Below, piece after piece: positions 17,702 to 27,798 of a stretch of 64,000 nt of DNA. The translations under genes and the position numbers were made by a program. Each line of letters starts with the position of its first letter. Position 1 is the stretch's first letter. The notes below the pieces were generated by a model. It made no database searches. It was not told the DNA's origin and saw only the letters and a list, made by a program, of their open reading frames with translations. Source of the stretch: Bacteroides ovatus (GTDB lineage Bacteria; Bacteroidota; Bacteroidia; Bacteroidales; Bacteroidaceae); NCBI RefSeq assembly GCF_001314995.1, contig NZ_CP012938.1:5332001-5396000 (forward strand). Reading direction: 5' to 3'.

Positions 17702-18130
17702 TTAGCAAATAATCCGTTGATTTTTCTAGTATGAATTGTGCCGATTTATAGCTATTATTCTGATTATTAGTCTTTCTTGTGAACATGCAAATCTTTATTT
17801 CAATGAGTTAGTAGTTTTTTTGATTGCCTCTTATGTGATATAAAAGTACATTTCTTTAATTTTGCTTGAATTAGAAAACAATCTGCTTATTTTTCATTTG
17901 AAAGCATTAATCCTTTTCCTGTCCTAAAAACACTATAAAAAACAGGTCAGTCTATAATAAAACGAAATAGGAAAATGATAAATGAACTAACAATCAGATA
18001 GTTTGTTTATAAATTAATGCAAATAAAAGGTGTTTGACTTCCTTAGTATGATACTATATTTCCATTTTTGGTGCGTGGTAAATTAGGAAGTTATACATTT
18101 GTAAAAAGACTTAGTTTAGAAAGGTGTTAA

Positions 18131-19000
18131 ATGTTAGACATTAAAAATAGAGAGACATTAGAGATATACGTCCTGGGTGACGATTTTAAATTTTATCAAA
18201 ATCTGAAGTATCTTCCTTTGACTTCTTATCCTTCTAATAATCAATCAGCTTTGATTATATATTGTTTAGGTGGAAAGGCCAAAATTACAGTGCATGAAGA
18301 TGTACATTGGATACAACCGGAGGAATTGATTATATTATTACCCGGACAATTTGTCTCATTTAGTGAGCCAAGTGAAGATTTCTCGACCGTTACGATGGTT
18401 ATATCTACTTCACTGTTTAGTGATGCGTTAAGTGGTGTGCCCAGATTTTCTCCGCATTTCTTTTTCTACATGCGGACTCATTACTGGTATCCGCAGTCAG
18501 AACGAGATATTCCCCGGATATATAATTATCTGGGTATGATAAAAGATAAAGTTACCTCTCAAGATATATATAGGCGGGAGCTGATTATTCATTTGTTGAG
18601 GTATCTGTATCTGGAACTGTTCAATGCTTATCAAAAGGAATCTACCTTGATGACTGCCCGCAGGGATACCCGTAAAGAAGAGTTGGCTAATAAATTCTTT
18701 GGGCTTATCATGAAGCATTTTAAGGAGAATAAGGATGTGGCTTTTTATGCGGATAAACTGTGTATTACTTCCAAATACCTGACTATGGTAATTAAGGAGA
18801 CAAGCGGGAAGTCTGCCAAAGACTGGATTGTTGAATACATCATATTAGAAATCAAGGCTTTGCTGAAAAATACCAGCCTGAACATTCAGGAAATAGCGAT
18901 TAAAACGAACTTTGCGAATCAATCGTCGCTTGGACGTTTTTTTAGAAAGCATACAGGAATGTCGCTTTCACAATATCGAATGAGTAACTTAGAACAATAG
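18131..19000 (+). CDS. AraC-family transcriptional regulator
   Basis: 289 aa. The N-terminal 170 residues form a cupin-like sensing domain (GGKAKITVHEDVHWIQPEEL, then IILLPGQFVSFSEP). The C-terminal 100 residues hold the two HTH motifs: first DVAFYADKLCITSKYLTMVI, second NIQEIAIKTNFANQSSLGRF, followed by the signature FFRKHTGMSLSQYR. The gene stands alone, facing rightward toward a shared terminator with aroB, so its target is not evident locally. Host gene; its upstream region was displaced by element 1. Confidence 0.92.
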   Translation: MLDIKNRETLEIYVLGDDFKFYQNLKYLPLTSYPSNNQSALIIYCLGGKAKITVHEDVHWIQPEELIILLPGQFVSFSEPSEDFSTVTMVISTSLFSDALSGVPRFSPHFFFYMRTHYWYPQSERDIPRIYNYLGMIKDKVTSQDIYRRELIIHLLRYLYLELFNAYQKESTLMTARRDTRKEELANKFFGLIMKHFKENKDVAFYADKLCITSKYLTMVIKETSGKSAKDWIVEYIILEIKALLKNTSLNIQEIAIKTNFANQSSLGRFFRKHTGMSLSQYRMSNLEQ

Positions 19001-19052
19001 TGCGGACAATTGCCTCACAATAGGCAATAATATCTATAGGGATTGGGAAGAG

Positions 19053-19084
19053 AAAGGGAATGAAGTCTATTTCATTCCCTTTTA
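19053..19084. terminator. Bidirectional terminator between AraC gene and aroB
   Basis: AAAGGGAATGAA (19053-19064) pairs perfectly with TTCATTCCCTTT (19071-19082) around a 6-nt loop. A/T tracts on both sides allow it to serve both convergent genes. Confidence 0.75.
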
Positions 19085-19112
19085 TTATGCGGTATATCTG
19101 ATGTAGGATGGG

Positions 19113-20174
19113 TTAAATTCCCATACATTCGCGATAGAAGTCGAGCATTTCGAAGATAGTGTCCTTATCGGCAGTCTGATTGATGCAAATGTCTCCAATA
19201 TCTTTTAGTAATGTGAAATTGATAGTGCCTGAAGTATTCTTTTTATCATGCGTCATAAATGCATACAGTTGGTCATATTTTTTGCAGTCGAAAGTAAATA
19301 TGCCATAATTATCCTTGATAAACTGGATCGTTTGCCGCATTTTCTCTTTCGGGAAACCTACTTTGAGATGAGAAAGATACAGTTCGCACACAATTCCCCA
19401 AGCTACTGCATATCCATGTAATACAGGACGGTTTTCTGCCAGTGCCATACTTTCGAACGCATGTCCTACGGTGTGTCCCAGATTTAATGCTTTGCGGATT
19501 CCATGTTCGAAGGGATCCTGTTCTACAATATCTTCTTTCACTTGTACCGATTGGCCTACCAATTGTTTGAGAGCTGCATAATCAATACTAGAGGAATCGA
19601 AATTGAGCAATTCTGCCCAATGTGCCGTATTGCTAATCAAACCATGCTTCAACATTTCAGCATATCCGGAGAAGAAATTGTGTGTGTCCAATGTGCGTAG
19701 GAATTCAGTTTCAATCAATACACTGTTTGCCGGAGCGAAAGCACCGATTTCATTTTTCAGTCCGTTGAAGTTGATTCCTGTTTTACCCCCCACTGATGCG
19801 TCCACCATGGCGAGCAGGGTGGTTGGTATATTGATATAGGAAATGCCCCGTTTGAATGTAGCTGCGGCAAAACCTCCGAGATCTGTCACCATCCCTCCTC
19901 CAAGATTGATAAGTAAAGAGTGGCGGGTAGCCCCTTGAGTGCTTAATGCCATCCAGACGGAAGCGAGTGTTTCCAGAGTTTTATGCACATCTTCTGCTCC
20001 GATACAGATTTCTACAGCATCTTTCAACAGCCCCGATTCCTTTAGAGAGGGGAGACAAAGACGCTGGGTATGCTCGTCTGTGAGGACGAATAATTTGTCA
20101 TGCGGACATAGCTCAATGGCACGACCGAGGCTCGTTTCCAAGCTTTCGCAGAGAATAACTTCTTGTTTACTCAT
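19113..20174 (-). CDS. aroB: 3-dehydroquinate synthase
   Basis: 353 aa cytoplasmic enzyme converting DAHP to 3-dehydroquinate in the shikimate pathway. NAD-binding and substrate motifs are visible: LLINLGGGMVTDLGGFAAAT, GISYINIPTTLLAMVDASVG followed by GKTGINF, and the zinc-binding ALNLGHTVGHAFES and LHGYAVAWG histidines. A TACATTTG -7 box (20198-20205, minus strand) lies 24 bp ahead of the ATG. It is divergent from the next gene. Confidence 0.96.
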   Translation of the reverse strand: MSKQEVILCESLETSLGRAIELCPHDKLFVLTDEHTQRLCLPSLKESGLLKDAVEICIGAEDVHKTLETLASVWMALSTQGATRHSLLINLGGGMVTDLGGFAAATFKRGISYINIPTTLLAMVDASVGGKTGINFNGLKNEIGAFAPANSVLIETEFLRTLDTHNFFSGYAEMLKHGLISNTAHWAELLNFDSSSIDYAALKQLVGQSVQVKEDIVEQDPFEHGIRKALNLGHTVGHAFESMALAENRPVLHGYAVAWGIVCELYLSHLKVGFPKEKMRQTIQFIKDNYGIFTFDCKKYDQLYAFMTHDKKNTSGTINFTLLKDIGDICINQTADKDTIFEMLDFYRECMGI

Positions 20175-20254
20175 GATTCTTTTGCTTTTTTACTCTGCAA
20201 ATGTATATAAAATATCTTTTTTTACTTACTTTTGTCTCATTAAAACGTTTAATC

Positions 20255-20659
20255 ATGAAAGCATTATTACCTGTATATTGTCGTCCTTTAGGATATGTTG
20301 TCTTGTTGGTAGCTCTGTTTATCCCTTTTATTTTGGTGATGCAGGGAGTAGTAACTGATACTAATTTGCTGTTTTATAAAGAATGTACAAAGTTGTTGAT
20401 GATGGCAGGATGCTTGTTGATAATCTTTGCATTGAGTAAGAATGAAAGCCGTGAAACGGAGCAAATCCGGAATTCGGCTGTTCGTAATGCTATCTTTTTG
20501 ACATTCTTGTTCGTCTTTGGTGGTATGTTGTGGCGTGTTATGCAAGGAGATGTGATAAACGTCGATACTTCCTCTTTCCTTACTTTTCTGGTTTTTAATG
20601 TGCTTTGTCTGGAGTTTGGTCTGAAAAAAGCGCTTGTTGATCGATTCTTTAAAAGATAA
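20255..20659 (+). CDS. Small integral membrane protein of unknown function
   Basis: 134 aa from ATG 20255. This start is chosen because TACTTTTG at 20227-20234 is a good -7 box that would place transcription start downstream of the other in-frame ATG (20201). Three or four hydrophobic helices: YVVLLVALFIPFILVMQGV, LMMAGCLLIIFAL, AIFLTFLFVFGGMLWRVM and FLTFLVFNVLCLEFGL. I recognise no family. It is divergent from aroB. Confidence 0.7.
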   Translation: MKALLPVYCRPLGYVVLLVALFIPFILVMQGVVTDTNLLFYKECTKLLMMAGCLLIIFALSKNESRETEQIRNSAVRNAIFLTFLFVFGGMLWRVMQGDVINVDTSSFLTFLVFNVLCLEFGLKKALVDRFFKR

Positions 20660-20742
20660 TTTTCTTTTCAATTAAACCTTTTGCGATTCGATTTGTCAAA
20701 AAGACATTGTTATTGCTACTAATATAATCGTAAATAAGGTAA

Positions 20743-22596
20743 ATGAAAAGATTTTCAGCAGGGTTGGTGCTGATGTTGCTATGCACCTTCTCAATTTTTG
20801 CACAGAATAAGGTTATTACCGTTTCGGGACGTGTGGTGGAATCCGATACTAAAGAGCCCGCAGCGCAGGCTACAGTTCAATTGCTATCATTACCTGATAG
20901 TGCTTATGCCGCCGGTATAGCCAGTAGTAACCAGGGATGGTTTACTCTCCCCAAAGTAAAAGCCGGAAAATATGTGTTGAAAGTTTCCTATATTGGATTC
21001 CGAACCAAGCTCGTACCGGTACAATTATCTGCTAACGCCACTGATAAAAAATTGGGAACCATTACATTGGACCCTGATGCTGTCATGCTGAAGGAAGCGG
21101 TGATTACTGCCGAAGCTCCGCAGGTGGTCGTGAAAGAAGATACGCTGGAATATAACTCAACAGCTTACCGTACTCCCGAAGGGGCGATGCTCGAAGAGTT
21201 GGTGAAGAAACTTCCGGGAGCAGAAATAGACGATGACGGTAACGTCAAAATCAATGGTAAAGAAGTAAAGAAGATTATGGTGGATGGTAAAGAGTTCTTT
21301 GGCGGTGATGTGAAAACCGGATTGAAGAACTTACCGGTCAACATGATCGACAAACTGAAGACGTACGATAAAAAGTCTGATTTGGCACGTGTTACCGGAA
21401 TAGATGACGGAGAAGAAGAAACTGTTCTTGACCTGAAAGTGAAGAAAGGTATGAATCAAGGTTGGTTTGGTAATGCAAGTGTTGCCGGTGGTACAGAAGA
21501 TCGTTACGGAAGCAACTTGATGTTGAATCGTTTTGTCGATAATAGCCAATTCTCTTTAATCGGTTCTGCTAATAATGTGAACGATCAGGGATTCTCCGGT
21601 GGAGGTGGCGGACCTCGTTTCCGGAACAGCAATGGTTTGACTGCTACCAAGATGTTAGGGGCTAACTTTGCTACCCAGACTGAAAAATTGGAACTGGGAG
21701 GTAGTGCCCGTTATAATTTCAGTGATCGGGATGCAACATCTACAAACTACTCGGAACGTTTCCTGCAAAATGGAAATTCTTATTCAAATTCGAACAGTAA
21801 AGGCCGCAATAAGAATACGAACTTTAATGCAGACTTTCGGTTGGAGTGGAAACCGGACACATTGACAAATATCATTTTCCGTCCGAACGTTTCTTATGGA
21901 AAGTCTAATAGTTATTCTATTTCCGAATCGGGAACTTTTAATGGAGATCCATTTAATTTGGTGTCTAATCCTAATGAGTTTTTGAATAAGATTTTCTGGG
22001 GAAGTACGGATGATCCTTTAGAAGCTATTCGTGTCAACGCCAGTAATAGTGAATCAAAATCTGAAGGGCAGAATCTCTCTGCAAATGCTTCTTTGCAAGT
22101 GAATCGTAGATTGAATAATCAGGGACGAAACATCACTTTCCGTGGTACATTTAGTTATGGAGATAATGACAGCGAACAGTTTAGTGAATCATTGACGCGT
22201 TATTTTGATGATAATGCAAAAAAAGAAGATGATGAGCGTAAACAATATACTACTTCTCCAACCAAAAATTATGATTATACTGCCGAACTGACCTATAGCG
22301 AACCGATAGCGAGAGCTACCTTCTTACAGTTCCGCTATAAATTTCAATATAAATATAGTGAAAGTGACAGAAGTACATACAGCTTGATTCCTGATGCCGA
22401 TAAAGGACAGGATTGGTTTTGGAATTTTGGTGATGGCCTGCCTGTAGGATATGAAGAGAATAAAGATAGAGATTTGAGTAAGTATGCTCAATATAAATAT
22501 TATAACCATGATATTAATGCAGGACTAAATATTATCCGCGAGAAATATAGATTGAACTTTGGAGTATCTTTGCAACCGCAGAACACCAGATTGGAT
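20743..22596 (+). pseudogene. Outer-membrane beta-barrel protein, N-terminal part, interrupted by IS66
   Basis: First 618 codons of a gene split by the IS at 22597-25125. A signal peptide (to IFAQ) is followed by a carboxypeptidase-regulatory-like Ig domain (VSGRVVESDTKEPAAQATVQ), a plug-like region (VKINGKEVKKIMVDGKEFFG) and the start of a beta-barrel. This matches the Bacteroidota outer-membrane beta-barrel family related to TonB receptors. Reading continues into the IS and stops at 22722, adding about 42 foreign residues and losing most of the barrel, so the product is probably non-functional. Precise loss of the IS and one 9-bp repeat would restore a 973-codon gene. Confidence 0.88.
22588..22596 (+). 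repeat. Target-site duplication, left copy (AGATTGGAT)
   Basis: AGATTGGAT abuts the left IS end and recurs at 25126-25134 after the right end. IS66 elements usually make 8-bp duplications, so one of the nine bases may match by chance. Confidence 0.8.
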
Positions 22597-22672
22597 GTAA
22601 GCGTCTCCGCGATTCTATCTTGTCGCCCTTTTTTCATTCTTATATTTTTGCTATGTATAAAAATGAAGCATT

Positions 22673-23077
22673 ATGGATTTAGCAGAAAATCGATTTGGAA
22701 AAACTTGGAAACATTTCCTTGAAGTATTGAAAGTAGACTACAATTGTTCTTTAGCCGATGTTTGCCGCGATCAGCATACCACTTTTGGTGGTATGAGTTC
22801 CTGGATGTCCAGACGGGGCTATAGCGTTAAACAAGCCAAGGCAGATGTGGTCCGTGATTATTATGGCGGCGTTGAACCCTCCCAACCGACAACTTCCTCT
22901 CCTTCATTCACTCAAATAGCACCCGCCATGTTGTCGGAAGAAGAGTTTAGTCTTGCCGGGATCACAATCACCTTTAACAGTGGAACCACCATTTCGGTCA
23001 AACGGGCCACACCCGGTGGTGTTATTAAAATGTTGCGCGATTACGAAAGAACGGAGGGAGATCCATGTATTCTCTAA
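22673..23077 (+). CDS. tnpA: IS66 accessory protein TnpA
   Basis: 134 aa. The N-terminal HTH-like part (KTWKHFLEVLKVDYNCSLAD, GGMSSWMSRRGYSVKQAKAD) and short C-terminal segment (ISVKRATPGGVIKMLRDYE) match the first gene of Bacteroidota IS66 elements. Required with TnpB and TnpC for transposition in known IS66 systems. Its stop overlaps the start of the next gene. Confidence 0.85.
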   Translation: MDLAENRFGKTWKHFLEVLKVDYNCSLADVCRDQHTTFGGMSSWMSRRGYSVKQAKADVVRDYYGGVEPSQPTTSSPSFTQIAPAMLSEEEFSLAGITITFNSGTTISVKRATPGGVIKMLRDYERTEGDPCIL

Positions 23078-23415
23078 CATCAGCCAATCGCTACTATCTG
23101 TACCAGGGCTTTGTTCGTATGAACCTTGGCATTGACGGTTTATTCAAAATTATACGATCGGAAATGAAGGACTTGTCTCCCGTTTCCGGAGATATCTTTT
23201 TATTCTTTGGTAAAAACCGACAAAGTGTAAAAATACTGCGTTGGGATGGCGATGGCTTTCTTCTGTACTACAAGCGCCTCGAAGGTGGAAGTTTTGAGTT
23301 ACCGACATTTAACCCCAATACAGGCAATTACGAGATCTCTTATCAGGTTTTGTCTTTTATCTTAAATGGAGTGTCATTAAAGTCTGTACGGTTGAGAAAA
23401 CGTTTCAGGATCTAA
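23065..23415 (+). CDS. tnpB: IS66 accessory protein TnpB
   Basis: 116 aa, IS66 Orf2-like. The core GDIFLFFGKNRQSVKILRWD followed by GFLLYYKRLEGGSFELP is characteristic of this family. ATG 23065 lies 13 bp inside the end of tnpA, so translation is probably coupled. Confidence 0.92.
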   Translation: MYSLTSANRYYLYQGFVRMNLGIDGLFKIIRSEMKDLSPVSGDIFLFFGKNRQSVKILRWDGDGFLLYYKRLEGGSFELPTFNPNTGNYEISYQVLSFILNGVSLKSVRLRKRFRI

Positions 23416-23501
23416 TTCAACATTCTGATTATTAGTTATTTGTGCTAAAGATATCATCCGGTTTATTTGGCCAATTCGTTGATTTTTTATATCTTTATGC
23501 C

Positions 23502-25067
23502 ATGAAAAAGGATGAGATCATAGAGTTATTGAAGGAACAAATCAAGGGATTACGAGATGACAACAACAGACTCTTGGACCAAATAGATGCTTTGATAAAG
23601 GAGGTTTCTTCCCTTAAAGAGGCACTCCTTCAAAAAGGCGAATCTCTTAGCAAGCAACAGCGCCTTACTAAGGGACTCGCCAAACTTGTATCCAACACAT
23701 CCGAACAGCAACAGGCTCCCCAATCTGCCATATTCGAAGAAGAGCGGCAGAAGATAGAAGCGGAAAAAGCAGATAAGCGTAAAGCAAGAAAGAACAATGG
23801 GGCCAAACGTGACATGCATTATGAGATGGAGGAAGAAGAACATGTCGTTTATCCCGATGATCCCGATTTTGACATCAATAAGGCCCGGTTGTTTACCACT
23901 GTTCCCAGAATATGCGTCCGCTATGAATGTGTACCCATGCGCTTCATCAAGCATGTCTACAAGATACACACCTATACGCAAGAAGGTCGCCTGTTTGAGG
24001 GAAAAACACCGGCTTCGGCCTTCTTGAATTCCAGCTATGACGGTTCATTTATTGCCGGATTGATGGAATTACGTTATATACAATCGCTACCTGTTGAAAG
24101 AATCATCAACTACTTCGAGAGTCATGGCTTTACGCTGAAGAAACCTACGGCTCATAAGTTGATAGAGAAAGCCTCAAACCTCTTCGAAAATCTTTATAAG
24201 TGCATCCGGCAGACAGCTTTGAGTGATCCTTATAAGGCAGCCGATGAAACCTATTACAAAATACTCGTCCCAGAAAAGAACAGCAAGGGAAAAGGAGTCA
24301 GGAAGGGATACCTTTGGGTGGTTGTCGGCATAAACACCAGGATGATATACTTGCTCTATGATGACGGCTCCCGGTCTGAAAGAGTTATTCTTAACGAATT
24401 AGGCAGTTGCAAAGGTATCATACAAAGCGATGGTTACTCACCTTACCGGAAGCTCGAAAGCGATGCTTATCCCAATATCACACGCATCCCGTGCTTGCAA
24501 CATATAAAACGGAAATTTATAGATTGCGGTGAGAAGGAGCCGGATGCAAAAAGAATCGTGGAGCTGATAAACGCACTTTATCAAAACGAGCATAAGCATA
24601 AAGTTGGGGTTGAGGGATGGACGGTAGAACAGAATCTTATGCATCGAAAAAAGTATGCGCCGGACATACTCGGAGAAATAAAAGATGTGCTTGATGAAAT
24701 AGAAGAACGGGGGGATTTATTACCTAAGAGCGAACTGCAGGAAGCCATTACCTATCTTCGCAATGAGTGGAATGCAGTGGTGGACATCTTTAATTATGGT
24801 GACACTTATCTGGACAACAATATGGTTGAACGGATGAACCGGTACATATCCTTATCTAGAAAAAACTCATTGTTCTTCGGCAGCCATAAGGGGGCCGAAC
24901 GAGGCGCCATACTCTATACGATAGCACTCACTTGTAGGATGCATAAAGTGAATCTATTTGAGTATCTCACGGATGTGATAAACAGAACAGCCGAATGGCA
25001 ACCGAACACACCAATTGAAAAATACAGGGAACTGCTTCCTGACAGATGGGAAAAGGCTAATGACTAA
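23502..25067 (+). CDS. tnpC: IS66 transposase TnpC
   Basis: 521 aa from ATG 23502 (MKKDEIIELLKEQ), preferred over the in-frame start at 23442, which adds a non-conserved hydrophobic stretch. Domains in order: coiled coil (about 5-70), a basic region, the HTH-like LPVERIINYFESHGFTLKKP, and a DDE core with catalytic Asp in YKAADETYYK, Asp in IIQSDGYSPY and Glu in NNMVERMNRYI. The C-terminal GSHKGAERGAILYTIALTCR is typical of IS66. It appears intact. Confidence 0.95.
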   Translation: MKKDEIIELLKEQIKGLRDDNNRLLDQIDALIKEVSSLKEALLQKGESLSKQQRLTKGLAKLVSNTSEQQQAPQSAIFEEERQKIEAEKADKRKARKNNGAKRDMHYEMEEEEHVVYPDDPDFDINKARLFTTVPRICVRYECVPMRFIKHVYKIHTYTQEGRLFEGKTPASAFLNSSYDGSFIAGLMELRYIQSLPVERIINYFESHGFTLKKPTAHKLIEKASNLFENLYKCIRQTALSDPYKAADETYYKILVPEKNSKGKGVRKGYLWVVVGINTRMIYLLYDDGSRSERVILNELGSCKGIIQSDGYSPYRKLESDAYPNITRIPCLQHIKRKFIDCGEKEPDAKRIVELINALYQNEHKHKVGVEGWTVEQNLMHRKKYAPDILGEIKDVLDEIEERGDLLPKSELQEAITYLRNEWNAVVDIFNYGDTYLDNNMVERMNRYISLSRKNSLFFGSHKGAERGAILYTIALTCRMHKVNLFEYLTDVINRTAEWQPNTPIEKYRELLPDRWEKAND

Positions 25068-25090
25068 AAAGGGATCATTAGCCTTTTTAT
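25051..25090 (+). terminator. Terminator at the end of IS66 tnpC
   Basis: AAAAGGCTAATGA (25051-25063) pairs with TCATTAGCCTTTT (25075-25087), overlapping the tnpC stop codon and followed by T-rich sequence. Confidence 0.7.
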
Positions 25091-25125
25091 TTTAATACAC
25101 TATATAGAATCGCGGAGACGCTTAC

Positions 25126-25134
25126 AGATTGGAT
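25126..25134 (+). repeat. Target-site duplication, right copy (AGATTGGAT)
   Basis: Second copy of the 9-bp flank; reading resumes in the original frame of the interrupted gene (Arg-Leu-Asp). Confidence 0.8.
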
Positions 25135-26202
25135 TATAAGAAAGCCGAAGTAGATACTGTAGTAAAAAGAAATGTGTTCAATTTTGCTCCTAACGTTGAT
25201 TTTCGTTACAGATTTTCTAAAGTCAGCCAGTTGCGCTTTACCTATCGGGGACGTGCAAGCCAGCCGAGTATGGAAAATTTGCTTGATGTAACTGATGACT
25301 CTAATCCGTTGAATATCCGTAAGGGTAATCCGGGATTGAAACCTTCTTTCTCTCATTCTATGCGTTTGTTTTATAATACTTATAATGCAGATAAACAGCG
25401 TGGCATGATGGCTCATGTAAACTTGAATATGACTCAAAATAGCATTACTAATGCCACTACTTATAATCAGAGTACTGGTGGAGTGACTGTTAAACCGGAG
25501 AATATCAACGGAAACTGGAATGCGATGGGAATGTTTGGATTCAATACAGCATTGAGAGACAAGCGGTTTACCATAAATTCTTTCTCCCGTGCTAATTATA
25601 CCAATGCAGTTTCTTATCTTTTTAATGACGATACTAAAATAAATGACAAGAACACTAGTACGACACTGACTTTCGGAGAGAATCTGAATGGAACTTTCCG
25701 TAACGACTGGTTTGAATTTACCTTGAATGGTTCAATCAACTATAACTTTGAGCGAAATCAACTGCGTCCGGAAAACAATCAAGAACCCTATACATTTGGT
25801 TATGGTGCAAGTACTAATATCTCTTTACCTTGGAGTATGACGTTGTCTACCAATATCACTAATAACGCTCGTCGTGGTTATCGTGATGCCAGTATGAATA
25901 AGAATGAACTTATTTGGAATGCACAGATTGCCCAAAACTTCCTGAAAGGCAATGCCGCAACCATCAGTTTTGAAGTATATGATATTCTGCGGCAGCAATC
26001 TAATATCAGCCGTTCGTTAACAGCCGATATGCGTTCTGTTTCTGAATATAACGGAATTAATAGCTACTGCATGCTTCGTTTCTCTTATCGTCTGAATGTT
26101 TTTGGAAATAAAGAAGCTCGCGGCAATATGCGTCATGGCGGTTTTGATGGTGGTGGACCTCGTGGCCCGCGTGGTGGCTTTGGAGGTGGCAGACCACACT
26201 AA
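25135..26202 (+). pseudogene. Outer-membrane beta-barrel protein, C-terminal part
   Basis: Remaining 355 codons of the gene begun at 20743, in the same frame once the IS and one duplication are removed. Barrel strands alternate with Asn-rich turns (NITNNARRGYRDASMNKNEL), a late strand reads LRFSYRLNVFGNKEARG, and the tail is Gly/Arg-rich (GPRGPRGGFGGGRPH). It lacks a start and signal peptide of its own, so it is presumably not translated as a useful product. Confidence 0.85.
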
Positions 26203-26231
26203 AGCAGAGTAATAGGTTTAAATAAAAACAG

Positions 26232-26277
26232 GAAGTCCCGGCACAACGATTCAATGTTGTTGCCGGGACTTCTTTGT
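26232..26277 (+). terminator. Terminator after the interrupted barrel gene
   Basis: GAAGTCCCGGCA (26232-26243) pairs with TGCCGGGACTTC (26261-26272), followed by TTTGTT. Confidence 0.8.
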
Positions 26278-26334
26278 TAATCCGAGAATTTACTCTATAT
26301 TTGTTGTTTAGTATTCGTATGAAAGGAGATTCCT

Positions 26335-27774
26335 ATGATTGATTGGAACTATATGCTTAGCCAGATAGCAACAGTGGCTTTTGATATTCTTTATTTTGGA
26401 GCCATTATCGGTACGATTGTCATCATCATTCTTGACAACCGGAATCCGGTTAAAACCATGGCATGGATACTCATATTACTTTTCCTTCCTATTGTCGGAC
26501 TTGTCTTTTATTTTTTCTTTGGGCGGAGTCAACGTCGCGAACGTATCATTGGGCAAAAAAGCTACGACCGCTTATTGAAGAAACCAATGGCCGAATATCT
26601 CGCACAGGATTGTTCGGACGTTCCTTATGAATACTCCCGTCTTATTCAGCTTTTCCAGCAAACGAATCAAGCGTTTCCATTTGAGGGGAACCGTGTGGCA
26701 GTCTATACCGAAGGATATACCAAACTTCAATCATTGTTGCGTGAACTGCAAAAAGCGAAGCAGCATATCCACATGGAATATTACATCTTTGAAGATGACG
26801 CTATCGGGCGTATGGTCAGGGATGTGCTGATAGAAAAAGCTTCTCACGGGGTTGAAGTACGGGTTATCTATGATGATGTAGGTTGCTGGCATGTGCCTAA
26901 TCGTTTTTTTGAAGAAATGCGCAATGCCGGTATTGAAGTCAGGAGCTTTTTGAAAGTACGTTTTCCTTTATTTACCAGTAGGGTGAATTACCGCAACCAT
27001 AGAAAGATTGTCGTTATTGACGGACGCGTGGGCTTCGTTGGGGGAATGAACCTGGCAGAACGTTATATGCGTGGCTTTTCTTGGGGGATTTGGCGAGATA
27101 CGCATATCATGTTGGAAGGCAAGGCAGTGCATGGTTTACAAACGGCTTTTTTGCTTGATTGGTATTTTGTAGACCGTACGTTGATAACCGCTTCCCGTTA
27201 TTTTCCGAAGATTGACTCTTGCGGAAGTTCTTTAGTGCAAATTGTCACGAGTGAGCCTATCGGGCCTTGGAAAGAAATCATGCAGGGATTGACTGTTGCC
27301 ATTACCAGTGCAAAAAAATATTTCTATATGCAAACACCTTATTTTTTGCCTACAGAACCAATATTAGCAGCTATGCAAACAGCAGCATTGTCTGGGGTGG
27401 ATATACGCTTGATGTTACCGGAACGTGCAGATAACTGGATAACTCATCTTGGATCGCGTTCTTATTTGGCAGATGTGATGCAGGCAGGTGTTAAGGTCTA
27501 TTTTTATAAGAAAGGTTTTCTACATTCTAAGCTGATGGTTTCAGATGATATGCTTTCCACTGTAGGCTCTACCAATGTTGACTTCCGTAGCTTTGAGCAT
27601 AACTTTGAGGTGAATGCTTTTATGTATGACGTAGAAACTGCCCTTGAAATGAAAGAAATATTTCTTCAGGACCAGCGCGAAAGTACACAGATCTTTTTGA
27701 AGAATTGGGGCAGACGTTCGTGGAGACAAAAAGCTGCGGAGTCTATCGTGCGTTTATTGGCTCCGCTACTTTAA
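26335..27774 (+). CDS. cls: Cardiolipin synthase (phospholipase D family)
   Basis: 479 aa inner-membrane enzyme that joins two phosphatidylglycerol molecules into cardiolipin. Two N-terminal TM helices (residues 12-32 and 40-60: PVKTMAWILILLFLPIVGLV) are followed by two PLD domains with HKD motifs: HRKIVVIDGRVGFVGGMNLA near residue 220 and HSKLMVSDDMLSTVGSTNVD near 400. The conserved GG-N and GS-N residues after each motif are intact. Single gene between two terminator-like regions. Confidence 0.95.
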   Translation: MIDWNYMLSQIATVAFDILYFGAIIGTIVIIILDNRNPVKTMAWILILLFLPIVGLVFYFFFGRSQRRERIIGQKSYDRLLKKPMAEYLAQDCSDVPYEYSRLIQLFQQTNQAFPFEGNRVAVYTEGYTKLQSLLRELQKAKQHIHMEYYIFEDDAIGRMVRDVLIEKASHGVEVRVIYDDVGCWHVPNRFFEEMRNAGIEVRSFLKVRFPLFTSRVNYRNHRKIVVIDGRVGFVGGMNLAERYMRGFSWGIWRDTHIMLEGKAVHGLQTAFLLDWYFVDRTLITASRYFPKIDSCGSSLVQIVTSEPIGPWKEIMQGLTVAITSAKKYFYMQTPYFLPTEPILAAMQTAALSGVDIRLMLPERADNWITHLGSRSYLADVMQAGVKVYFYKKGFLHSKLMVSDDMLSTVGSTNVDFRSFEHNFEVNAFMYDVETALEMKEIFLQDQRESTQIFLKNWGRRSWRQKAAESIVRLLAPLL

Positions 27775-27798
27775 TAAGGATGAAATTGTATTTGGATC

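Larger units (their letters stand above)
22597..25125 (+). mobile_element. IS66-family insertion sequence
   Basis: 2529 bp with perfect 22-bp terminal inverted repeats at 22597-22618 and 25104-25125, beginning GTAAGCGTCTCCGCGATTC. It carries the three-gene set of IS66 elements in one direction: TnpA-like, TnpB-like and the DDE transposase TnpC. The flanking duplication is intact and all three frames are open, so the insertion appears recent and the copy potentially active. Confidence 0.95.

Noticed and set aside
22597..22722. Read-through of the barrel gene into IS66 as a true C-terminus
   Set aside because: The sequence is the IS end; the original frame continues at 25135 after one 9-bp duplication.
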